A stretch of 64,000 nucleotides of DNA from Maniola hyperantus (taxonomy: Eukaryota; Arthropoda; Insecta; Lepidoptera; Nymphalidae). Where the stretch lies: NCBI RefSeq assembly GCF_902806685.2, contig NC_048542.1, positions 411,533 to 475,532 of the forward strand. Direction: 5' to 3'. Shown in pieces: positions 55,671 through 64,000 of the stretch (its first letter is position 1; each line of letters begins with the position of its first letter). The notes beneath the pieces were generated by a model. It did not search any database, was not told where the DNA came from, and saw nothing but the letters and a program-made list of their open reading frames with translations. The translations under genes and the position numbers were made by a program.

Positions 55671-58291
55671 TTAGCCGTTAAATTCGCCGAAAGTAGCGTC
55701 AGCAAAAGCGACTGCGATGTCATGGATCTGAAAGGAGATAAAAGTGTATTTTAAATCATATCAAACTAAAGCTAAAAAGTTAGGCCTAAGCCATAAACTC
55801 TTCTCATTCTGCGAGGCCACCCGTGCACAACAGTAGGCCGGCGATGGATTAATCATGATGATGATGATGAATCGTGATAAAAAATAATTAATCATGACGA
55901 TGATTGCCAACATCTGTAAAGAAACATCGCCGATTTCGCCGCGATTTCTGGACCGATTTGCAAGTCTTTTTGACAGGATTATTTTCAAATCCGTTCAACC
56001 TATATCCATAATTATGTAGGTACCTACTTATCTATTCTATTAGTATAGTATAATTGTCACCATCTTGTAAGTATGGTGAATAGACTATATATTTTTTGAA
56101 TCTGTCATACTTCTGTTTTAGGATTTCAACCAACGGGGTCCATGTTTTGGGAAACAGTGTTTCTTTACAGCCTCGCCATTTGTCTTTTATTAGATCCCCA
56201 ATGGATGCGTTCACCACTTTCAGGAAGCCACATTTTTCTGCAATAAATAAAGTAACTAAGTACATATAAGTCCCGTAAGTAAATTGCTAGTGCGCGTGGC
56301 CGCCATTTTAGTGACATCAGCACTAGACTGAAGTTTCGAGCTGATGGTATATTTTTATTTCGGCTGACGTCAAAATGACGTCATTTCGATGTTAATAGAC
56401 ATGGTTCCAGCGGCGCAAAAGCAATTTGCGGGATTTATACTATGTTTCAATTTCAAATTAGAAGTTAGAAGACCATCGGCGCTCAGTACCTAACTCTAGA
56501 GAAATAGGAACAAGTCGCGGGCATAAGCTATAAGGTATTAATTAAAACTATTGTAATGTTTGGATGTAACTGTACAGAAGTGATAGGACGAGTTACATCT
56601 CGACAACGTTGACAGATTTCGAGTATCGAAAACTATACCTAACGTCAAAAAAGGTTCAAGTTTGTCATAATACGTCTACAGCCAGCGCAAGCGGAAACTG
56701 CGAAATAAAAATTAATACTGAAACTGAATGTACGAGTCGACTTTAACACAAAGAAACGTAGGTCCATTTTACTCAGACATTAAGTTTTTTTGAAATTCCG
56801 ATACAAGTTAGCCCTTGATTGCGATCTCACCTGACCATGTAAGTTATAGTGAAGTCTACGATGTAAGAAGCGGGCTAACTTAGAAGGGGTATGCCAGTTT
56901 GATTAAACCATAATGCCATTTACGCGGCATCGCATGGCGTACCGGAACGCTAAATAATCGACGTCACTTGTCAGCTTGATGTGAAAACTCGTATAACTAC
57001 TAATGGTAGGTACCTACAGATTTATTTTCTTCTTTTACCTGTGTACGCATCAACAAGTAGTTGCTCAAAGAAGTTCGGGACGAAGGAGTTGAGGCACTTC
57101 GGGACTTCGTAAAGCGACGCGTTCATCTTGCGCGCATGTTGCTTTGTCTTGATCTCCACTATGGACACCAGACTCTCTTGCATTGTTTCGTTGAAGCTAG
57201 AAAATCGCAATAGGTCTCTATTAATCAAGATAAAATTCAAAACGAAAACCCGACTAACTAATCCCTAAACGAAATGAAATAGGTATATAAAAATTATATA
57301 CCTACCTATAATAATTATTATAGTAAAATTGTTTATCTGATCATTCATCATTGATCAAAATCAGTTCAATCTCAGTTGATCTAAGCTTGCAATGTTATGC
57401 ATCATCACTCATCAGGTAGGGTAGGGCAGGTACGTACAGAACAGCTTGATGCAGGATGCAGTGCGCAGCAGCGACCTCATCTGGCAACTCGTCGTGGCAC
57501 TTGTGGACGGTGTGGAAGAGCCGCACGTCCTGGAAGTTGCTGATGAGGAAGTGGAAGTCACTACGCAGCTGCTCCAGCTTCTTCGCTGGCTCTGAGAGGC
57601 AGTGCTCCGTTATGTCTATGATCTGTGTAAGGAGAACTTAAAACAATTGATGAAAGATCATAATGGACTAGTAGACGGCGAAATCGTACTGTCAACGTAC
57701 CTAATATGCGACAGGTCGACATGGCAACCGGGTTGGGGACGCCCCGCACTCTCGCTGTGGAAGTGTGCGGGATAGCGTGGGTGACGTGCCATGATGACCT
57801 GTCAAGTACTATAGCTATGGGTGGACCCATGAAAGGTTGAGATTTGCACGAGAATTTCTCAAAGCCTGGACAGATAACTATGTGGTCTGTGCTAGACAGA
57901 AAAAAGGCGCGTCGATAAAAAAAAGGTATATGCGTTCTGTAATATAAGGAGTGGTATCAAGCACCAAGGTCTGATTGTAGCCAAGCGCCAGTCTATGAAT
58001 AAAAAAGAAATTAAACTAGAACTTCCTTACCTCTTCCAGCGTAATCACATAGTTCGTGAAGTCATGGAAGTATTTGATCCTGTAGAACTTGAGGACGGCT
58101 CCACGCAGCTTCTTGGCCATCTCAGTGTTCATGATGTGCACCAGGTCGAGGAACGTATCCATCACGAGGAGAGACGTGTTCTTGAGCTGGTTGTAGTTGT
58201 TACGGCCCTGGAGGAACAGGCTTTTGGCTACGTCGTATGCCTCACGCACGAGGTGGTACTTTTTATCTATTTTAAAAACGTCTTTTGCACA
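55671..58291 (-). CDS. Unrecognised helical protein gene, unit 4 copy (reference copy)
   Basis: In transcription order the blocks are 58031-58291 (phase 0, after TTTTTCAG), 57438-57622, 57039-57196 and 56032-56237. All joins agree in phase and give about 265 residues of mostly helical, charged sequence (for example NQLKNTSLLVMDTFLDLVHI, EPAKKLEQLRSDFHFLI, WRGCKETLFPKTWTPLVEIL). The last block runs to TAG at 56032; alternatively it splices to a small open block (55671-55727, IHDIAVAFADATFGEF then stop), but I found no donor in the right phase. There is no signal peptide, membrane segment or known motif. I do not recognise the family. No start codon is seen, so 5' exons are expected to the right of 58803, though I could not find them. 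Confidence 0.55.
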
Positions 58292-58803
58292 CTGAAAAAG
58301 GCATAAGCCAGAAATATTATGATTGAGTATAATGCACAAATTTGAAGTTCTCATATTTTAAATTTATTTGTAAACTGTGATGTCAAAAGTACAATTTTAG
58401 TCCTTAAGGTGACGCTGGATGCACGTCCGAACTGCTCGGCCCACGTGGGTAACCTGTATGCTATTTCACCTAACATTGTGATAGAAAGAAATAGACTCAG
58501 TGATGAGCAGTGTAGCGAGTGCATGCGCTCACACTAGCGTCCGGATATATTGATGATGGCACACAGATAGTTGGACAGATGTCACCGATGAATTTTTGTA
58601 AATATATGATTTATGAAGGAACTACTTATTTCAATTATTATTGTATAAGATTTTATGGAAGAGCGGGGTCGCCTGCCACGAGTACTCGTAGCAATACTAA
58701 AACAGTTACTGGGATGGTCCCAATTACTACGCACTATGTGAAATTGTTTTACCTACAGAAATAAATATTTTTTAATTTTTTTTTGAATGATAATGATTAC
58801 CTA

Positions 58804-59882
58804 CTTATCTTTTGATGAATACTATAAAATCTCACTTACATACATACCTATTAGGTAACTACTGCCTCAGCGTGTATAAACAACTCGTATATATTATAGA
58901 AATCCATACTTCTATGAAGTGTCTGTCTGTAATTTCGAAATAACTACCGCAAGCTCATAATATTGTTATTTGAACTGTACCATAACAGCTGAATCAAACG
59001 TTTTTAAAAACTGTCTGTCTGTCTGTCTGTTTGAACGGGCTAATCTTCGGAACGGCAGAACCTATTTTGACGGGACTTTTACAGACAAGTAGAGGATTAA
59101 CAAAGGATACTTTTTTAACCGACTTTTAAAAAAGGAGTTGTGTTTTTCTACCTATGTACACAGAAATCTCCGAGATTTCTGAACCGATTTGCGTATTTTT
59201 TTTAATTGATAAAGAAACTTTGCAACATTGTCCTATATAAAATGTCATTTTATATAGGACACACAGGATTTCAACTCCTCAATCCTGATGCTGCAGGGGA
59301 CATGACCACCAAAACTTATGGGATTTTGAAACTGTCGGTTATAAATTGATATTGGAGGTAGGTACCTATATCTACCAAGTAAAGACTTTATCATTGAACT
59401 CGAAGACCCACTTCTCGACCCTGATGCTGTACCTAAGGAATTGCATTGCTAAATCGTGGTGATCCCACGGAATTTTAAATGAATCATCGCCCACGCCCGT
59501 TCGGTACCCTCATTCCGCACATTGTTTTTATTAGTCAGTCCACCAATCACAACAAAGCATTCTCCCCTGTCCCCCGCCAACATTTTACGATTTTGTTTTC
59601 ATGTAAATCCTTGTATATGCGTACTCTAGGAGTTGAATTCTCTGTGCTGGCGGATTACCTATTAGGAACACATGATTACACATTCGTTTGTCTGTGAAAA
59701 TAAATTTTGTTGCCTAGACTTATCTATTAGTAGCGACTAAAAACTATATATACCATCTACTTGTGTATAAAAAAGTCTAAATAAATTCCACTTTGATCTC
59801 AAAAATGAAAATTTTATTTTTATAAGTAGGAAGTAGGTACAATTCAATTTCCCTCTAAAAGCCCACTACACACATAAACACA
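58804..59882. other. Repeat-rich gap between the array and the transposon
   Basis: 58890-59100 holds two GTCTGTCTGTC blocks and GGAACGGCAGAACCTATTTTGACGGG, typical of a lepidopteran repeat. 59112-59240 has AACCGACTTTTAAAAAAGGAG and GAGATTTCTGAACCGATTTG. I see no coding exon. Confidence 0.5.
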
Positions 59883-60352
59883 ATATGAGTCGTCTAGTTT
59901 CAAAAGCCACTAAAATAAGTTTTGCTTATTTTTCACAAACTCATAAAAACTTCTCGTCGTTGATAAATGTTATAGACAATAATAATTTTTGTATGATATG
60001 AGCCCACAGAATATGGCACCACTTTAAAATCCCTTTTCCGCAACAAATCAGTTAAATAAACAAAAATATGGATGTTTTTTCTTTCATTTTAGCGGCTTAT
60101 GAAACTCACTGCTGAAATAAGAGGAATTTGATAGTAATACGTCACTTTTTAGTGGATTTTGCAACTGACAAAATCTTAACAAAGGATGGTGTTATACAAG
60201 ATATCGACAAGCACCAAGATCAACCAAAGTAAGAAAGTAGGTGAATGTAGCTTTTATTAAATCTCATAAAAACTCAGAATCAAGTAATTTCTTTTGATGG
60301 ATAATATATTAAAAAATAATGATAAATCTGTTATAGGCATGAAATAAAAGGT

Positions 60353-60358
60353 TTTATT
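60353..60358 (-). promoter_or_regulatory. Polyadenylation signal of the transposase gene
   Basis: TTTATT on the plus strand (AATAAA on the coding strand) lies about 35 bp beyond the stop codon, inside the element. Confidence 0.6.
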
Positions 60359-60391
60359 GTGTTTAATTATTATATATAAAAATGAAAGAAT

Positions 60392-62864
60392 TTAAACGTG
60401 ACAAATATTATCCGTAAATCCAGCTTCACACAAATCAGTCTCTTCTGACAATCTCAGAAAGTCTCCCGTTTCAGTGGTACTCATTCTCTCCATTACAGTT
60501 TTAAAAAAAATCAACTTTTCCAAATTTCTCCACTCATCTCCATAGTGCTTTTTAAGAAGTTTATCTACGTCTTGAATTTTGGCTTGTTTTATGAAAACAC
60601 GGTTTGGCTGGATTACTTGGGGAGATATCATAGTGATTTTTTTGTTTTTTTTTGTGATAGTCTTTTTTTCGCGTATTTCGTTTCTATATGTCTCTTCACC
60701 CTGTACTAAAATGTTTTCTGTTTTAGTTCTTGTAATAAAAAACCTTTTTGTTTTCATAAACTGAAAATGCCAAGACGTAGTGGGTTTAATGATGGACTTG
60801 TAACTTTTTTTCCAATCAAATACGGAAATTGATGCTAGATCTTTGCACATACCATTTTGTTCTAAGACAGCTGCATATTCGAATGGAGAGGTTATGACTT
60901 CTTTAGTTTTCAAGGTTTTCTCAATTCTGGCAAACAACCTGTCTGGAGGTATAAAGGAGTGACCTACAACAGGGAAGATTAGCTCTATTTTCTTGATATT
61001 TGTTGGGGCTTCTGTATACAGCCATTTACCTAGCATAGCTATCATGCCTGTATTTTTGTTTTGTCCGGCGCAACCGTCGGATACTATTCGTAGAATTTTT
61101 ATCTTATCTCCAAATTCAAAGTTTTTCAAGAAATCGTAAACTGCGCTAATTATCTCATTACTGCCTTTGCAGTGTGAAGTTTCATCCCAATAGTAGGAAC
61201 GAATGTTATTTTTGTCTAGTTTTGCCTTTGAATTTCCCACAACAATGGCGAAGTGGTAAAAGTTGATTTGACGACTGTAGTAGGCTGATTGGTCCGGAAC
61301 TTTGGGCATTGCCTGGTTTTTTTGGCAATCGAAGGTAATGGTTTGAATAATTTCATTTTCTTCTTGCAATATTGCATAGAAGGCTTTGTATTTAAGGCGA
61401 TGAATTCTTTTTTCGGCCATAAGAACATTTTTCTTGGAAGCGTCCTTCTCAGTTTTTATGCGTTCTAACAGTTCAATGCACGTTGAACATACGTCTGTCC
61501 TAGGATTTCCAAAGCCTATATTATATTTAGTATTAAAAACATGTCTGAAAAAGCTTTGTTTAACCCTCAAATCCTCGTCACGGGCAGCGTTATACATACG
61601 CCACATTTTACGTATTGACAAGCCTGAAGCAAGATATATTCTATTGATACTTTTCGAACGACAATAGTGACTCTCTTGTCCCTGAAAGGATTCAATGAAC
61701 CATTCGACGGATATTCTTTTTGCTTCGTATTTTTCTCTCTTTCTGTCACCTCCACGCTTCTCTTCTGGCATTTCACCTCCGCTATTTAAAAATCTTTTCA
61801 TTACGCCCTGTATTCGATCTTTCTTTATTATTAGTGCTCTCATGAAAGTTTTTTGACATACCGGTATTTTGGTCCCATTTTTACTAAGTATAGTATACTT
61901 AATAGCAACTTTTCTTATGCTTCTGGGGTTTAATGACTTAGCTTCTGATATATTACAATATTTCAGTATAAAACAGTCTTGCTTCACTTTGGTATCACAT
62001 TTATAGAAATTCTTATGAAATTTTCTTATTTCTTGACATGATAATTCAGTACATCGAAACGCCTTTTGCTTGTGTCCACACTGCGGAAACTGCGGCAAGC
62101 TTGAGGGTTTGTACCTAAAATAAAAAGTTCAGAAATAAACTTTGCTAATAATAAATAATTAATACTAACAGTTATTTTTTTAGACAATTTCAGGCTTAAA
62201 AAACTGTGATTATGAACTAAAAATAATCAACATTAACAAAAGTGAATTTAGGTACAGATAGGACAATAGGTCAATATTTTTTTGGTTATGGGTTCTGAGT
62301 TAACACATATCCACTAACTTCACGTAGGTACTTATCTTTTCTGAATTTATCAAAAATAATTAAAATGACTACTCTTCAAACTACGCATCATCATACTAAT
62401 ATTATAAATGCGAAAGTGTTTGTTTGTTGGTTTGTCCTTCAATCAGGCCACAACGGAGCAACGGATTGACGTGATTTTTGGCATGGGTATAGTTGAGGAC
62501 CTGGAGAATGACATAGGCTACTGTTTATCCCGGGAAATTGAGGAGTTCCCGCGGGAACAACAAAAAACTTAAACCACGCGGACGAAGTCGCGGGCATCAG
62601 CTAGTAACAAATAAACATACCTACAAAAGACATATGAAAGGAAACGTTCATATTTACATTAATAAAATAATACATGCTGCAGTTTTATGTTCCATAGTAC
62701 CTACTGCATAATACCATTCTTGCTAATGTTGATGCTGATTTTTATGGATGAATCACGTACCGTTTTTCGCGTAGAATCTCACGTTTCCAGGTTGCTTTAT
62801 TCACAGATCGTTTCCTTGTCTTTTTTGGATCACATTTTTTCACAAATTTCATTAAGTCCTCCAT
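60392..62864 (-). CDS. Transposase-like protein with DUF7869-type RNase H fold
   Basis: Exon 1 is 62761-62864 (MEDLMKFVKKCDPKKTRKRS) and exon 2 is 60392-62114; AAACG|GTACGT joins TTTTAG|GTACAAA in phase, giving 608 residues. A CGHKQKAFRCTELSC cluster (residues 47-61) may bind zinc. Candidate acidic catalytic residues are D297 in TFDCQKNQ, D381 in VSDGCAGQNKN, and D426 or E433 in GHSFIPPDRLFARIEK; this spacing is that of the DUF7869 proteins common in insect genomes. No stop or frameshift interrupts the frame. AATAAA on this strand lies at 60353-60358, about 35 bp past the stop. Cut-and-paste transposition is inferred from fold and terminal repeats. Confidence 0.8.
62394..62604 (+). mobile_element. 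Helitron-like element nested in the transposase intron
   Basis: This full-length copy runs from ATACTAATATTATAAATGCG to GTCGCGGGCATCAGCTAG and is followed by T. It is the best reference for the family in this window. It inserted after the transposon, in its intron, without harming the open frame. Confidence 0.75.
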
Positions 62865-63204
62865 TTTTAATGCATAAAATCATTAAATTACCAAACACAG
62901 ATCTACACCACACAACAAAAATCGCCATCTTGTTTGCATAGTTATGGTAAAGTCACGTGTTAAAAATGACGCACTACTATTGGACAGTCAGTTTCTAGGG
63001 GCTTTTGAAAGCCACATGCAATTTTGTAGTGGCTTTTGATCCCAATCGTGGACTTTAGAACTATTTTTGTTTGTGTTTCAGAGGGATTTGACACTAACTG
63101 AATGACTAAACTTGAAGTACGAACAAAACGCTTGCACATAACAATATAAGGTTGATTTTAGGATAAAATCGTTTTAGGGGCTTTTGAAACTAGACGACTC
63201 ATAT

Positions 63205-63555
63205 GTATCATTTTCTGTTTCAACAGTCACATTAGATGTATCATTCGACGCAGAACTATTGAAGCTCTCCATTTCATTTCTGGAATTAATAAACATACAA
63301 TCAACATAAATATATTGTGAGTATTATCTATATAGAATGTATGCAAAAAACATAGCATAACAACTTACAAGTATGGTATGGGTAGACCTTTCAATATTTA
63401 GTACGGAATTGAATGTTGTAGCATCATGTTGGATTTCAGTGGTACGTATATTGGGCACATTCATTTTATTTTCCTTGTTTTCTTCTAAAAGGAATGTCTT
63501 GAGTCACTAAAATACAACATAATTCAGCATTGACAAATCTGACAACAAATAGTAA
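63205..63555 (-). other. Possible exon remnants next to the transposon
   Basis: On the minus strand, after AATTCCAG (63278-63285), an open stretch reads NEMESFNSSASNDTSNVTV and runs into the transposon. A second open stretch (about 63365-63463, MNVPNIRTTEIQHDATTFNS) ends at CTT|GTAAGT. The two do not join in phase. They could be exons of an unknown gene or old repeat. Confidence 0.25.
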
Positions 63556-63557
63556 AT

Positions 63558-63757
63558 CTCTATATTATATAAAAATGAATCGCTGAATGTGTTGCTGATC
63601 GCAAATCTCGAGAACAGCTGCACCGATTTCGCTAATTCTTTTTTTATAATATTCCTTGAAGTACGAATATGGTTCTTACGGAGAGAATTTTTTTTAAAAA
63701 TTCCTGAAAAAGAATCGACTGTTAGGCGGTACGAAGTTCGCCGGGGCAGCTAGTGAA
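63558..63757 (+). mobile_element. CTAGTG-ended Helitron-like element, third subfamily
   Basis: It runs from CTATATTATATAAAAATGAATCGCTG through AGCTGCACCGATTTCGC to CGCCGGGGCAGCTAGTG. The terminal hairpin GTACGAAGTTCGCCGGGG differs from the other families. Confidence 0.6.
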
Positions 63758-63832
63758 AAATAAAAATAAATAAATAGGTAAATAGTATTTTTTAACATTT
63801 TGCATGATAAATCAAAAACTATTTATTATGCA

Positions 63833-63916
63833 CTAGATGATGCCCGCAACTTCGTCCGCGTGGATTCAGGTTTTTTAAAAATCCCGTGGGAACTTTGATT
63901 TTCCGGGATCAAAAGT
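63833..63916 (-). mobile_element. Helitron-like 3' tail, reverse copy
   Basis: ACTAGATGATGCCCGCAACTTCGTCCGCG to GATTTTCCGGGATCAAAAG matches the family end in reverse. Confidence 0.65.
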
Positions 63917-64000
63917 CAAAGTCAAATGATTTGTTCAAAATAGGTAATAAATTACTCTTTTCGATTGTCAGTTGTTGGATTTGTAAAATATAGTGGTGAT

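Larger units (their letters stand above)
52580..58803. repeat. 6.2-kb tandem unit 4 (right end of the array)
   Basis: Length 6,224 bp. Homology stops after GATTACCTA at 58803; the sequence then changes to unique DNA (CTTATCTTTTGATG) instead of a new XKR array. Confidence 0.92.
59887..63200 (-). mobile_element. Complete DNA transposon with DUF7869-type transposase
   Basis: The 3,314-bp element starts GAGTCGTCTAGTTTC and ends with the reverse complement GAAACTAGACGACTC. The terminal inverted repeats match at 28 of 29 positions. ATAT stands on both sides (59883-59886 and 63201-63204) as a 4-bp target duplication. Motifs like GGCTTTTGA recur just inside the right end (63000-63045). The cargo is one two-exon gene (62864 to 60392). 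A 4-bp duplication is compatible with Sola-type elements, but I cannot confirm the superfamily. Confidence 0.85.

Noticed and set aside
60579..60764. Hydrophobic plus-strand peptide
   Set aside because: It is antisense to the lysine-rich end of the transposase; A-rich codons read backwards give F and I runs.

Overview
The window is insect nuclear DNA, almost certainly from a moth or butterfly. Genes have introns with GT-AG junctions. The proteins (SDE2, UBE2C, syntaxin-16, ARP8, an XK-related protein and a GT31 glycosyltransferase) are animal proteins. The intergenic DNA is full of repeats I recognise as lepidopteran: the element starting AAACCGGCCAAGTGCGAGTC, short elements ending in CTAG(T) with an ATTATAAATGCGAAAGTG start, tRNA-headed SINEs, and many palindromic MITEs. 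No bacterial, plasmid, phage or CRISPR feature is present.

Layout, left to right. (1) 301-6031, minus: five exons of a beta-1,3-galactosyltransferase-like gene whose 3' end lies beyond the left edge; its introns hold jockey-type LINE tails, a SINE and CCGGCC elements. (2) 6061-11460: repeats only, including a perfect 33-bp palindrome and a 17-bp minisatellite. (3) 11464-12516, plus: a small THAP-like gene or relic whose downstream exons look like tandem copies of one another. (4) 14432-15372, minus: a small secreted-peptide gene; the intron is occupied by a large inverted repeat and another repeat abuts the upstream exon. (5) 17278-18003, minus: SDE2. (6) 20457-21056, plus: UBE2C (vihar), E2 of the APC/C. 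(7) 26127-28321, minus: complete four-exon syntaxin-16. (8) 29589-31277, plus: single-exon ARP8 of the INO80 complex. SDE2/UBE2C and STX16/ARP8 are both arranged head to head.

(9) 32810-58803: the most unusual part. An XK-related (XKR) gene and a neighbouring helical-protein gene of unknown function, both on the minus strand, sit in four head-to-tail units of about 6.2 kb. Inside every unit one XKR exon is itself repeated with a 153-bp, in-frame period. Only the leftmost unit connects to the XKR terminal exon, and that copy has a one-base deletion in exon 1. Only the rightmost unit connects to unique DNA on the side where the helical gene would begin. The array is therefore either a recent local amplification with strange gene structures or a partly collapsed or mis-assembled repeat.

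(10) 59887-63200: a complete-looking DNA transposon of 3,314 bp, with near-perfect terminal inverted repeats, a 4-bp ATAT target duplication and an intact two-exon gene for a 608-residue DUF7869-type, RNase-H-like transposase candidate. A Helitron-like element has jumped into its intron.

The host genes belong to unrelated cellular pathways and I see no operon-like logic. Exon borders were placed by hand from reading frame, GT-AG sites and family resemblance; no search was run.
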